Source: Pelagibacteraceae bacterium (GTDB lineage: Bacteria > Pseudomonadota > Alphaproteobacteria > Pelagibacterales > Pelagibacteraceae). From it: a stretch of 64,000 nt of DNA. The notes beneath the pieces were generated by a model. The model did no database searches, was not told where the DNA came from, and was given only the letters and a program-made list of their open reading frames with translations. The DNA is taken from assembly GCA_009693705.1 (NCBI GenBank), contig SHWS01000002.1:1-64000 (forward strand). Direction: 5' to 3'. Position 1 is the stretch's first letter. Every line of letters begins with the position of its first letter. Shown here piece by piece: positions 33,830 to 42,969 of this stretch. Made by a program: the position numbers and the translations under genes.

Positions 33830-35391
33830 TATTTTAATTTATTTATTATAAGTTCTTTAGTCTCTTTAACACCAAAAAAGCTTATAAAAAAACCCATTCT
33901 TGGTCCATTCTCGTCTCCAAAAACAACTTCGTAAATTAATTTAAACCAATTTCTTAAATTTTCGGCATATCCATTTTCTTTACCTGTGGAATAAATCAAT
34001 GTTTGAATATCTTCTGGAGACATAGTATCGTTACATTTTTCAAGAGTCTTTACTAAAGCTTTAAGTGCTAGTTTTTCAATATCATTTGGTGATTTATATT
34101 TTTTCTGAGATTTTATTACGTCATTAAAATATTTAATTGCATACCCAACTAAACTATCAAAAACAGGAAAATTTTTTTCTAATATATCAGGCTTATATTT
34201 TTTTATAAATTTCCATAGAAGTTCCTTACTATTAGCATTGCTTGCCTCTACTAAATTAAGCAACATTGAAAATGTCATAATTGTTGCCTCTCTTGGAATT
34301 TTACCGTTATGGACATGCCAAACAGGATTCATTAACAATTCTAATTCATCTTGCTGCTTTGCTTTTTCAATGCAATCTAAGTATTCATCAACAGCTTTTG
34401 GAACTATCTCTTTATAAAGTTTTTTTGCTCTTTTAGGATTTTGATACATGTATAAAGATAGACTTTCAGGGGAGGCATAGCTCAACCACTGGTCAATAGT
34501 AATACCATTACCTTTAGATTTTGAAATTTTTTCACCTTTTTCATCTAAAAAAAGTTCATAAGCAAAACCAGATGGACTTTTTTTTCCAATTAATTTTATT
34601 ATTTTTGCAGATAAAATAGCGCTTTCAATTAAATCCTTGCCATACATTTCAAAATCAACATCAAGCGCATACCATCTCATTGCCCAGTCAACTTTCCACT
34701 GTAATTTACAATTTCCATCAAAAATACTTTTTTCTGTTTTTTTTCCATTATTGTCAAAAATAATTTTTGATTTCTTTTTGTCAATTTCTAAAACTGGAAC
34801 TTCTAATACTCGATTAGTATCCGGGCAAATTGGTAAAAATGGGCTATAAGTTTTTTGACGTTCTTTTCCTAAAGTGGGTATTATAACATCCATAATACTT
34901 TCATAATTATCTAAAATAATTTGTAATGTTGGATTGAAAAAACCACTTTTATAAAGTGAAGTAGAGCTTTTAAAAGTATATTTAAAATTAAAATTATTTA
35001 AAAAAACTTTTAACATTTCATTATTATGTTCTCCAAAACTAGTAAATTTTTTAAAAGGATCCGGAACTTGACTAAGAGGTTTGTGAAGATTTAATCTTAG
35101 CAATTCTTGATTTGGCACATTTTCTGGAACTTTTCTTAAACCATCCATATCATCAGAAAATGTAATAATTTCTGTTGGAAGATCACTTAATTGATTTAAA
35201 GCATTAACCATCATAGAAGTTCTTGCGACTTCACCAAAAGTCCCAATATGCGGTAGACCACTGGGACCATAACCTGTTTGGAGTGTTACTTTTCCTTTTT
35301 TCTCAATAAAAGATTTTCTTTCATGAAGCAATTTTTTTGCTTCAACAAAAGGCCATGCACTTGTTTTATCTAAATTCTCCTTTTTAATCAT
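33829..35391 (-). CDS. lysS: Lysyl-tRNA synthetase, class I
   Basis: It charges tRNA-Lys using the class I Rossmann fold, the archaeal-type enzyme that replaces class II LysRS in many alphaproteobacteria. The 520-aa protein has TGYGPSGLPHIGTFGEV (about 39-55) with the HIGH-type motif, and KISKSKGNG near residue 287 as the KMSKS motif. SDDMDGLRKVP and SPFLPICPDTNRV are further class I LysRS blocks. It lies upstream of pyrD (one-base overlap), and is divergent from trkH. No class II lysS is in the window. Confidence 0.94.
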   Translation of the reverse strand: MIKKENLDKTSAWPFVEAKKLLHERKSFIEKKGKVTLQTGYGPSGLPHIGTFGEVARTSMMVNALNQLSDLPTEIITFSDDMDGLRKVPENVPNQELLRLNLHKPLSQVPDPFKKFTSFGEHNNEMLKVFLNNFNFKYTFKSSTSLYKSGFFNPTLQIILDNYESIMDVIIPTLGKERQKTYSPFLPICPDTNRVLEVPVLEIDKKKSKIIFDNNGKKTEKSIFDGNCKLQWKVDWAMRWYALDVDFEMYGKDLIESAILSAKIIKLIGKKSPSGFAYELFLDEKGEKISKSKGNGITIDQWLSYASPESLSLYMYQNPKRAKKLYKEIVPKAVDEYLDCIEKAKQQDELELLMNPVWHVHNGKIPREATIMTFSMLLNLVEASNANSKELLWKFIKKYKPDILEKNFPVFDSLVGYAIKYFNDVIKSQKKYKSPNDIEKLALKALVKTLEKCNDTMSPEDIQTLIYSTGKENGYAENLRNWFKLIYEVVFGDENGPRMGFFISFFGVKETKELIINKLK

Positions 35392-35481
35392 TAATTATAC
35401 TTACAAAAAATCTAATATTGGCCCTTTTATTAATTCTTATAGAGTTGAAATTTATTTACCATAAAATAATGTTCTCTCAAA

Positions 35482-36921
35482 ATGTCTAATTATAAAACAG
35501 TTTTTTTTACACTTGGAATTTTACAAATAATTCTTGGTCTGTTTATGTTGTTGCCAATAATTACTCAATTTACTTATTCAGAAATAGATCCATCCTTCGT
35601 TGGTGCGTCTCTTATAACAATAGTTATGGGAACTTTATTTTATATAACAAACTTAGATCATGATAAAAAATTAAATTTACAACAAGCATTTTTATTAACT
35701 GCTTTATCTTGGTTAACCGTAGCTATCTTTGGATCCTTGCCATTCATATTTTCCAGTATGGAGTTCTCAGTTACTGACTCTTTTTTTGAAAGTATGTCGG
35801 GTATTACTACAACAGGATCAACTATTATTTCAGATTTAGAAAATGCCCCTAAAAGTATTTTACTTTGGAGAGCAATACTTCAGTGGTTAGGTGGAATTGG
35901 TATTGTTGTGATGGCGATTACACTAATGCCAATTATGAATGTTGGTGGAATGCAATTATTTAAAATTTCCAACAATGATTCTTCAGAGAAAATTATGCCA
36001 AAATCAAAAGAAATTGGTTTAAGGTTAATTTATATTTATTTGGGTTTAACAACACTTTGTGCTTTAACTTATAAAATTTTTGGCTTAGGAAATTTTGACA
36101 GTTTAACTCACTCAATGACAACTGTAGCTACAGGTGGTTTTTCAAATTATAATGAGTCTATAGGCTACTTTAATAATATTTATATAGAAATCTCATCAAT
36201 GATTTTTATGATTTTGGGTAGTCTGCCCTTTATTGCTTACATAAAATTCATTAATGGAGACAAAAAAATTTTAATTTCTGATGTTCAAATAAAAACTTTT
36301 TTAAAGATAATTGTTGGAGCAGTTTTTGTTTTATCTATTTATTTAATAGTTAACAATGATTACCAATTAAATTTAAGGTCAGTCTTTTTTAGTGTTATTT
36401 CAATTATAACCGGCACTGGATACGTCAATGCTGAATTTGATCAATGGGGAAGTTTTCCTTTAACTTTGTTTTTAGTGTTAATGTTTATAGGTGGTTGTGC
36501 TGGCTCAACTTCTTGCGGTATTAAAATATTTAGAATTCAGATTCTATATTTATATATTATAAAACAACTTAAAAAAATTATTTATCCAAACGGCATTTTT
36601 ATAATTAAGTATAATAAAAACTTTGTCGATGATAGATTTATTGCCTCTATTATTTCTTTTATCTTTTTATATTTTGTAATTTTCCTATTATTAACTGCTA
36701 TATTATCTTTGACTGGTCTAGATTTTATTACGGCAATATCTGGCGCAGCTTCCTCAATTTCTAATGTCGGTGCAGGTTTAGGATCTACAATTGGATCTAG
36801 TGGAAATCTTTCCTCATTACCTGATATTGCAAAATGGGCTTTAACTTTAGGGATGATTTTAGGTAGACTTGAGCTTTTTACAATATTAGTATTATTCTTA
36901 CCTTCTTTTTGGAGAAATTAA
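35482..36921 (+). CDS. trkH: Trk potassium uptake protein TrkH
   Basis: The K+-translocating membrane subunit of the Trk system. The 479-aa protein has four pore repeats: SMSGITTTGSTII (about 112-124), MTTVATGGFSNY, ISIITGTGYVNAEFD and AASSISNVGAGLGS, which carry the selectivity-filter Gly residues. WRAILQWLGGIGIVVMAI between repeats one and two is the TrkH block. The regulatory partner TrkA is not in the window. It is followed after 1 bp by the AmpG-like gene. Divergent from lysS over 90 bp that likely hold both promoters. Confidence 0.93.
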   Translation: MSNYKTVFFTLGILQIILGLFMLLPIITQFTYSEIDPSFVGASLITIVMGTLFYITNLDHDKKLNLQQAFLLTALSWLTVAIFGSLPFIFSSMEFSVTDSFFESMSGITTTGSTIISDLENAPKSILLWRAILQWLGGIGIVVMAITLMPIMNVGGMQLFKISNNDSSEKIMPKSKEIGLRLIYIYLGLTTLCALTYKIFGLGNFDSLTHSMTTVATGGFSNYNESIGYFNNIYIEISSMIFMILGSLPFIAYIKFINGDKKILISDVQIKTFLKIIVGAVFVLSIYLIVNNDYQLNLRSVFFSVISIITGTGYVNAEFDQWGSFPLTLFLVLMFIGGCAGSTSCGIKIFRIQILYLYIIKQLKKIIYPNGIFIIKYNKNFVDDRFIASIISFIFLYFVIFLLLTAILSLTGLDFITAISGAASSISNVGAGLGSTIGSSGNLSSLPDIAKWALTLGMILGRLELFTILVLFLPSFWRN

Positions 36922-36922
36922 A

Positions 36923-38341
36923 ATGCTAGAAATAAAAAAACAATCTTTATCTGAAACTTTTTCTGTTTATTTTGATAGTAGAATGTCAAAAATTTTATTG
37001 TTGGGTGCTATCTCTGGATTTCCTTGGGTTTTAATTGGAAGTAGTCTGACTCTTTGGCTTCAAGAAAATGGGTTAGATAGAACAACTATTGGATGGGCTG
37101 GTTTAATTTTTGTAGTCTATTCATTTAATTTTTTGTGGGCACCTTTAATTGATAGAATAAAAATTCCATATTTGACAAAAAAAATTGGACATAGAAAAAG
37201 TTGGATACTATTAATGCAATTATTAATATTAATTTCCCTTTTTATGTGGAGTATTATAAATCCAACAGAAAATTTAATATTAAAAGTTTCAAATTTAGAA
37301 TTATCCATATCTCAATTTTCTTTAATAATTGCTGTAGGTTTATTGATAGCAGTAACCTCTGCAACTCAAGATATTACTGTTGATGCATTAAGAATTGAAC
37401 AAATTGGAAAAAGTGAGGGAAAATCAATGGCTGCGGGTGCTGCAATAGCTGTTGTTGGGTGGTGGAGTGGATATAAATTAGGCGGTGTAGTTGCATTATT
37501 TTCAGCTGAATATTTGGAAAGTTTAGGCTTTAAAAATTATTGGCAACTAACATTTTTAATTTTAGGTGGAATTATAATATTTATGAATATTGGTCTAATA
37601 TTTATCAAAGAATCAGATGATTTTAAAAGAGAGAGTTCCCAAAAAATAAATGATCAATTGATTTCTAATAAATTTAAAAATCAAAATGTTTTAACAAATT
37701 TTTTTACTTGGATCGGTGGAACTATAAGTGGACCAATTATAAGTTTTTTTAAAAAAAATGGTTTTTCAGTTGCAATAGGGATACTAGGGTTTGTTTTTTT
37801 ATTTAAGATTGGAGAGGCTTTTCTGGGTCGGATGTCAATTGTTTTCTACAAAGAACTAGGATTTAGCAAAACCGATATAGCCATTTATTCAAAAACATTA
37901 GGTTGGATCACAACTGTAATTTTTACATTATTGGGCGGATTATTTGTAATTAGATCAGGTGTTTTAAAAGCAATGTTTTTAGCTGGTATATTTATGGCTA
38001 GTACAAATTTATTGTTTAGCGTCCTTGCCTGGAGTGATAAATCTGAATTACTATTTGCTATTGCTGTAATTTTTGATGATATTGCTGCAGCATTTGCAAC
38101 GGTTGCTTTTGTTGCTTTTATTTCATTGCTAGTAGATAGAACATATACCGCAACACAATATGCATTATTAGCTTCACTTGGTACCGCCGGAAGAACTACT
38201 TTAGCGTCATCCTCAGGTGCAATGGTTGATTGGTTAAATGGAAATTGGGGTATTTTTTTCATTATAACAGCTGTTATGGTTATACCGTCATTAATATTAT
38301 TATGGTCGCTAAGAAAAAAAATAAAATTAAGTGAAAAGTGA
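36923..38341 (+). CDS. ampG: AmpG-like permease (PAT/MFS family), probable muropeptide importer
   Basis: A 472-aa major-facilitator protein with about 12 transmembrane helices. SKILLLGAISGFPWVLIGSSL (about 22-42) and TIGWAGLIFVVYSFNFLWAPL with LIDRIKIP match AmpG, and ATQDITVDALRIEQ is the AmpG block in the first half. AmpG carries anhydromuropeptides from periplasm to cytosol for recycling. The next gene, an NlpC/P60 peptidase, overlaps by 11 bp, and MurU/AmgK elsewhere in the window supply later steps. Another PAT-family substrate (such as acetyl-CoA) is possible but the context favours muropeptides. Confidence 0.82.
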   Translation: MLEIKKQSLSETFSVYFDSRMSKILLLGAISGFPWVLIGSSLTLWLQENGLDRTTIGWAGLIFVVYSFNFLWAPLIDRIKIPYLTKKIGHRKSWILLMQLLILISLFMWSIINPTENLILKVSNLELSISQFSLIIAVGLLIAVTSATQDITVDALRIEQIGKSEGKSMAAGAAIAVVGWWSGYKLGGVVALFSAEYLESLGFKNYWQLTFLILGGIIIFMNIGLIFIKESDDFKRESSQKINDQLISNKFKNQNVLTNFFTWIGGTISGPIISFFKKNGFSVAIGILGFVFLFKIGEAFLGRMSIVFYKELGFSKTDIAIYSKTLGWITTVIFTLLGGLFVIRSGVLKAMFLAGIFMASTNLLFSVLAWSDKSELLFAIAVIFDDIAAAFATVAFVAFISLLVDRTYTATQYALLASLGTAGRTTLASSSGAMVDWLNGNWGIFFIITAVMVIPSLILLWSLRKKIKLSEK

Positions 38342-39086
38342 TTTTTATTTCAATAAAAGTTTAAATAATATTTATTTAAAACCTTCAATGAAGTCTGAGG
38401 TTAGTTCACAAATTTTATATGGGGAAAAATTTACTATCCTAAATAAAAATAAAAATTGGCTAAAAATCAAAACTAGCTATGATAAATATACTGGTTATAT
38501 AAAAAATAATAATTTTATAAAAAATTTCAAAGCTACTCATAAAATTTTTAAATTAAAATCTCAAATCTATAAAAAATTAAATAGTAAATTCATACCAATC
38601 ATAAAATTTATATATTTTGGGTCTAAAATTATGGTGATTGATCAATATAAAAATTTCGTAGAATTAGAAAAAAATATATGGATTAAAAAAGAAGATATAA
38701 AAAAATTTAATCATATTGAAAAAAACTTTTCTAAAATATTTAAATTATTTGTTAATACTAAATATTTATGGGGTGGTAAAAGTTGTAAAGGGATTGATTG
38801 TTCTGCCCTTGTTCAAATGTATTTCTATTATAATAACTTTTTTTTTCCTAGAGATTCGAAGGATCAAGTAAAATATTGTAAAAAAATATCAAATGATAAT
38901 TATAAAGTTGGCAATATAATTTACTGGAAGGGACACGTTGGAGTTTGTTTAAAGAATCAAAAATTTATTCATGCTTATGGACCTAAAAAAAAAGTAGTAA
39001 TAATGAACACCATACCAACTATCAAACTAATAAAAAAAAATGCTCATTTAAATGTTAAAAAAATTAGTAATATTAAAAATTATTAA
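38331..39086 (+). CDS. NlpC/P60 peptidase with SH3b domains, YkfC-like
   Basis: A 251-aa cysteine peptidase that probably trims murein peptides. Two SH3b-like repeats occupy about 1-65 and 70-130; the catalytic domain spans 131-251 with Cys157 in GIDCSALVQ, His202 in GHVGVCL and His214 in FIHAYG. There is no signal peptide, so it should act in the cytosol, as YkfC-type gamma-D-glutamyl endopeptidases do. The start is GTG inside the last codons of the AmpG-like gene (11-bp overlap). Its stop is fused in TTAA with tyrA. Substrate is inferred from architecture and neighbour. Confidence 0.85.
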   Translation: MKSDFYFNKSLNNIYLKPSMKSEVSSQILYGEKFTILNKNKNWLKIKTSYDKYTGYIKNNNFIKNFKATHKIFKLKSQIYKKLNSKFIPIIKFIYFGSKIMVIDQYKNFVELEKNIWIKKEDIKKFNHIEKNFSKIFKLFVNTKYLWGGKSCKGIDCSALVQMYFYYNNFFFPRDSKDQVKYCKKISNDNYKVGNIIYWKGHVGVCLKNQKFIHAYGPKKKVVIMNTIPTIKLIKKNAHLNVKKISNIKNY

Positions 39087-39979
39087 CTTCTTCCAAAGTC
39101 AGGTTTATTAATATCTTGTTTTAATCTGATTATCTGAGATCTTACTTTTTTAGTTTGAATTAACTTTTTCAGAATTGATTTATTATTTTTTGAATTAATA
39201 TCTTTTTTAAAGGAATTTAAATTTTTAATAAACAAGTTGATGGCTGTTGACATATTTTTGTTGTTGTTAAAAAAAATATCTCTCCACATTATTTCATTGG
39301 AAGCTGCTATTCTTGAAAAATCTCTTAAACCTCCTGCGCTATATTTAATTAAATCATAATTTTGTTTTTTTTCAAAATCTTGTGCTGACTTAACCAAATT
39401 ATAAGCAATTAAATGAGGCAAATGACTTGTCATCGAAAAAATCTTATCATGTTTTTCTGAGTTCATTAAAACTACCTTTGATCCAATTTTTTTCCAAAAC
39501 TTACTTAAGGCGCTTAAGTGATTTTTTTTTGTGTTTTTTTCTCTTATTAAAACACACCATTTATTTTCAAATAAATCAGATTTTCCATATTCAGGTCCAC
39601 TTACTTCTGAGCCAGCTATTGGATGACCAGAGGTCCAAAAAATATCTTTTCGTAAAAATTTTTTAATTATTTTTAAAGATTCTGACTTAGATGAGCCAAC
39701 ATCTGTAATTATAGTTTTTGATGATAGAAAATTATTTATTTTAAGAATGAGATTTTTGTACTCGCTCATAGGTGTACATACAATAATTAAATCTACATTT
39801 GAAATACGTTGGTCTAATTTATTTATAATAATTCCAGGAAGTTTAAGTTTTTTTATTTTTAAAACATTTACTTTGGATTTTTCATAAATGAAAATTTGTT
39901 TTGATATTTTTTTCTTTTTTATTACACGCAGTAAAGAGGAGCCCAATAAACCGCAACCTATAATTAAAATATTTTTCAT
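39083..39979 (-). CDS. tyrA: Prephenate/arogenate dehydrogenase
   Basis: It oxidatively decarboxylates prephenate or arogenate towards tyrosine. The 298-aa protein has the NAD-binding loop IIGCGLLGSSL (about 5-15), the VCTPMSEY strand, DVGSSKS (about 95-101), and SGHPIAGSEVSGPEYG with the catalytic His. MTSHLPHLIAYNL, SAGGLRDFSRIAASNEIMW complete the family blocks. There is no fused chorismate mutase or ACT domain, as usual in alphaproteobacteria. It follows hisC by 1 bp, so the aminotransferase probably also serves aromatic synthesis. Cyclohexadienyl specificity is likely but not determined. Confidence 0.9.
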   Translation of the reverse strand: MKNILIIGCGLLGSSLLRVIKKKKISKQIFIYEKSKVNVLKIKKLKLPGIIINKLDQRISNVDLIIVCTPMSEYKNLILKINNFLSSKTIITDVGSSKSESLKIIKKFLRKDIFWTSGHPIAGSEVSGPEYGKSDLFENKWCVLIREKNTKKNHLSALSKFWKKIGSKVVLMNSEKHDKIFSMTSHLPHLIAYNLVKSAQDFEKKQNYDLIKYSAGGLRDFSRIAASNEIMWRDIFFNNNKNMSTAINLFIKNLNSFKKDINSKNNKSILKKLIQTKKVRSQIIRLKQDINKPDFGRS

Positions 39980-39980
39980 T

Positions 39981-41063
39981 TTAATTTAATATTTTTTTTA
40001 CTGCACTCATAAATTTTGAATTTTCATTTTTAGAACCAATCGTTATTCTAAGTTTATTTTTAATTTTATATCCTTCTTCTGTAGACCTTAAAATAATATC
40101 TCTTTTTTTTAATTCGTCATAAAAGTAGTTGGCTTTAACGCTGCACTGAGAAAAATCTAACATTAAAAAGTTACCGGAAACATCATTAGAAAAAATTTTA
40201 TAATTTTCTAAAAATTTTTTTATTTTATTCCCATAAATGATGTTGTGTTTTACAGATCGATCAATAAAATTTTTATCTTTCAATGACTCAGTCGCAGCTA
40301 TTTGAGCAACTTGGCTAACATTAAAAGGAGGCTTAATCACGTTTAGAGCATTAATTATTTTTTTTGAACCATAACCCCAACCCACCCTTAATGACGCCAA
40401 GCCATGAATTTTAGAAAATGTTCTTATAATGAAAACATTATCCTTTTTTTTAAATAATTCTAATCCAGATTTATAATCTAAATTTTTCATATATTCGTAA
40501 TATGCATCATCAACTACTAACAAAACACTTTTATTTAGTTTTTTTCTGAGCTCTAAGAGTTCTAATTTAGTTAAAAATGTTCCTGTTGGATTATTTGGAT
40601 TTGCTAAAAAAACTATTTTTGTTTTTTTTGTTATTTTTTTTAAAATCTCTATAATTGAAATTTTAAAATTTTTTTCTTTTGCAAATACAACTTTTGCTCC
40701 GGCTATACTTGCGTATATTCTGTACATTAAAAAGCTATATTCCGGAACAACAACTTCATCTTTAGGTTTAAGATATAATTGACACAAAATCTGAATAACC
40801 TCATCTGAGCCAGCTCCACATATAATTTTATCAAAATTACATTTATATTTTTTTGATATTTCTTTTCTCAAAAGAATTGATTTACTATCCGGATATCGAT
40901 AAAAACTTATTTTCTTATCAGATAAAACTCTAATAACTTTTGAACTTACTCCTAACGCAGATTCGTTTGCAGATAATTTAATTACGTTTTTATTTTTTTT
41001 AATCTGGGATTTTCCAGGTTTATAGGCCTCAATATTAAATTTTTTGAATGATGGTGTACTCAT
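39981..41063 (-). CDS. hisC: Histidinol-phosphate/aromatic aminotransferase
   Basis: A PLP aminotransferase (fold type I) of 360 aa. KLSANESALGVSSKV at the N-terminus, GAGSDEVIQILCQLY, FLANPNNPTGTFL (about 153-165), VVDDAYYEY and the PLP-Lys block RTFSKIHGLASLRVGWGYG (Lys near 217) define a HisC. Position directly upstream of tyrA is the known alphaproteobacterial hisC-tyrA arrangement, where the enzyme doubles as an imidazole-acetol-phosphate and aromatic aminotransferase. It is divergent from metX. Confidence 0.9.
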   Translation of the reverse strand: MSTPSFKKFNIEAYKPGKSQIKKNKNVIKLSANESALGVSSKVIRVLSDKKISFYRYPDSKSILLRKEISKKYKCNFDKIICGAGSDEVIQILCQLYLKPKDEVVVPEYSFLMYRIYASIAGAKVVFAKEKNFKISIIEILKKITKKTKIVFLANPNNPTGTFLTKLELLELRKKLNKSVLLVVDDAYYEYMKNLDYKSGLELFKKKDNVFIIRTFSKIHGLASLRVGWGYGSKKIINALNVIKPPFNVSQVAQIAATESLKDKNFIDRSVKHNIIYGNKIKKFLENYKIFSNDVSGNFLMLDFSQCSVKANYFYDELKKRDIILRSTEEGYKIKNKLRITIGSKNENSKFMSAVKKILN

Positions 41064-41134
41064 ATTTTAATTTTATGCTTCTTTATAAATAAAATAATAA
41101 ATTTTTATACAGAATAAGTCTTTTTTTTAAAAAA

Positions 41135-41163
41135 TTGACATATTAAATAACTTCTAGTACAAA
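41135..41163 (+). promoter_or_regulatory. Sigma-70-type promoter of metX
   Basis: A perfect TTGACA (41135-41140), a 17-base spacer and TACAAA (41158-41163) form a good vegetative promoter. The predicted start near 41170 coincides with the first stem of the SAM-II aptamer, so the transcript would begin with the riboswitch. Confidence 0.65.
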
Positions 41164-41167
41164 ATTT

Positions 41168-41215
41168 ATGCGCTGATTTATCTGAATTGCGAGCGCTATA
41201 AAAAAACTGCTAAAA
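41168..41215 (+). promoter_or_regulatory. SAM-II riboswitch upstream of metX
   Basis: The segment reads ATGCGCTGATTTATCTG, then AATTGCGAGCGC, an A-rich linker and CTGCTAAAA. It has the SAM-II (metA-type) hallmarks: P1 stem GCGCT (41170-41174)/AGCGC (41192-41196), invariant TGATTTA directly after the 5' stem, TTGC before the 3' stem, and the 3' GCTAAA pseudoknot strand (41209-41214). It binds S-adenosylmethionine and represses methionine genes in alphaproteobacteria. The downstream metX fits exactly. Identification is by consensus comparison from memory, not a covariance search. Confidence 0.92.
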
Positions 41216-41245
41216 TTGTTTTTTTCTCTCAATTCAAATATTAGC
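41209..41245 (+). promoter_or_regulatory. Possible anti-aptamer hairpin (expression platform) of the SAM-II riboswitch
   Basis: The 3' aptamer strand GCTAA plus AATTG (41209-41218) can pair with CAATT (41230-41234) and TTAGC (41241-41245), giving a hairpin that excludes the SAM-bound pseudoknot. A U-run (41219-41225) follows the aptamer directly. There is no recognisable ribosome site before ATG 41254. Confidence 0.4.
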
Positions 41246-41253
41246 TTTTACAT

Positions 41254-42369
41254 ATGAGCACTTTAAATATTAAAACTATGATAGTTAGAAAACCATTAAA
41301 GTTGGACTGCGGAAAAACTATTAATAATTTTCCAATAGCTTATGAAACATATGGTTCTTTAAATAATAAAAAAGATAATGCAATATTGGTTTTTCACGCA
41401 TTAACTGGTGATCAATATGTTACCGGGATAAATCCTGTTACTAATAAAGATGGTTGGTGGTCTCACGCTGTTGGACCAGATAAATCGGTCGATACTAATA
41501 AATATTTTATTATTTGTGCAAATATAATTGGTGGATGCATGGGTTCTTACGGTCCAGGACATCAAGATCCTGATACACAAAAAATTTTTGGAACTAATTT
41601 TCCAGTAATAACCATCAATGACATGGTTAATGCTCAATATAATTTGCTAGATCACTTTCAAATAAAAAAACTTTTTTCTGTCATTGGTGGATCAATGGGG
41701 GGTATGCAGGTTTTACAATTTGTAAGTAATTTCCCTGATAAAACTAAAACTGCTGTACCTATAGCTTGTTCATCAAGCCATTCAGCACAAAATATTGCTT
41801 TCAATGAACTTGGAAGACAAGCAATAGCAGCTGATAATAATTGGAATAATGGAGAATATTTTTCAAAAAATATTAGTCCAGATAAAGGATTAGCTGTAGC
41901 AAGAATGGCAGCACATATTACTTATCTCTCAAAAAAAAGCTTACAAGAAAAGTTTGGAAGAAAACTTCAGAAAAGAGAACATCTTAAGTTTGGCTTTGAT
42001 GCTGATTTTCAAATTGAAAGCTATTTAAGATATCAAGGTTCAATTTTTGTTGATAGGTTTGATGCGAACAGTTACTTGTATATTACTAGAGCAATGGACT
42101 ACTTTGATTTGCCAGGCCAATTTAAAGGAAATTTATCTGATGCGTTTAAAGAAACTAAAACTAAATTTTTTATTATATCATTTACGTCTGATTGGCTTTA
42201 TCCAACTCAAGAAAATAAAGATATAGTTATTGCTTTAAATGCCATTGGTGCAGATGTTGGTTTTGTGGAAATTGAGTCTGATAAAGGACATGATTCATTT
42301 CTATTAGATGTGCCAGATTTTTTAAAAGCTCTTAAGAACTTTCTAGAAAAATCATATTCTGATAACTAA
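41254..42369 (+). CDS. metX: Homoserine O-acyltransferase MetX
   Basis: It acylates homoserine to enter methionine synthesis. The 371-aa alpha/beta hydrolase has nucleophile Ser147 in GGSMGGMQVL, the oxyanion block FHALTGDQYV, the YGPGHQDPDT segment, the Asp in SFTSDWLYP and His346 in KGHDSFLLD. Fold and length are those of MetX, not MetA. Members of this family differ in acetyl versus succinyl donor and that cannot be settled here. It lies behind a SAM-II riboswitch and is followed by metW after 2 bp, a common alphaproteobacterial and betaproteobacterial pair. Confidence 0.93.
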   Translation: MSTLNIKTMIVRKPLKLDCGKTINNFPIAYETYGSLNNKKDNAILVFHALTGDQYVTGINPVTNKDGWWSHAVGPDKSVDTNKYFIICANIIGGCMGSYGPGHQDPDTQKIFGTNFPVITINDMVNAQYNLLDHFQIKKLFSVIGGSMGGMQVLQFVSNFPDKTKTAVPIACSSSHSAQNIAFNELGRQAIAADNNWNNGEYFSKNISPDKGLAVARMAAHITYLSKKSLQEKFGRKLQKREHLKFGFDADFQIESYLRYQGSIFVDRFDANSYLYITRAMDYFDLPGQFKGNLSDAFKETKTKFFIISFTSDWLYPTQENKDIVIALNAIGADVGFVEIESDKGHDSFLLDVPDFLKALKNFLEKSYSDN

Positions 42370-42371
42370 CT

Positions 42372-42968
42372 ATGAAAAATGAATTTAAAGCAATCGTAGA
42401 TTTAATTGATAAAAATACAAGAGTATTAGATGTTGGTTGTGGAGATGGAACTTTAATAGAATTTTTAAAAAAAAATAAAAACATAAATATTAGAGGATTA
42501 GAAATTTCGAAAGAAAATGTTCAAAAATGTATAGCTAAAGGACTAACTGTTATTGAAGGAAATGCTGAAACAGATTTAAAGCAATTTCCAAACAATTCAT
42601 TTGATTATGTTGTTTTAAGTCAAACACTTCAAGCATTTTTAAACCCTGAATTAGTAATTATTGAGTTATTACGAGTAGGTAAAAAAGTGATAATAACTAT
42701 TCCTAACTTTGGAAATTGGAAACTAAGACTTCATTTATTAATAAAAGGCACTATGCCAATCACTAAAAACTTACCCTACCAATGGTATGACACTCCGAAT
42801 ATACACATGTGTACAATTAAAGATTTTTATCACTTTATTAGATCTAAAAATTTTAAAATATTCAAATCATTAGCTATAAACAATCAAAACGTTTCTTTAA
42901 TAAATGATTCAAATATCGAAATTAAAAATTTATTTGCTGAACTAGGAATTTTTTTAATTGAAAAATAG
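42372..42968 (+). CDS. metW: MetW, methyltransferase-fold methionine biosynthesis protein
   Basis: A 198-aa class I SAM-methyltransferase-fold protein that partners MetX in methionine synthesis in many proteobacteria. SAM motif VLDVGCGDGTLIEFL (about 19-33), LEISKENV, the family block VVLSQTLQAFLNPELVI (about 77-93) and NFGNWKLRLHLL...MPITKNLPYQWYDTPN-type sequence are characteristic. It follows metX by 2 bp, so it is under the same riboswitch. Its molecular activity may be to support the acyltransferase rather than methylation. Confidence 0.92.
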   Translation: MKNEFKAIVDLIDKNTRVLDVGCGDGTLIEFLKKNKNINIRGLEISKENVQKCIAKGLTVIEGNAETDLKQFPNNSFDYVVLSQTLQAFLNPELVIIELLRVGKKVIITIPNFGNWKLRLHLLIKGTMPITKNLPYQWYDTPNIHMCTIKDFYHFIRSKNFKIFKSLAINNQNVSLINDSNIEIKNLFAELGIFLIEK

Positions 42969-42969
42969 T

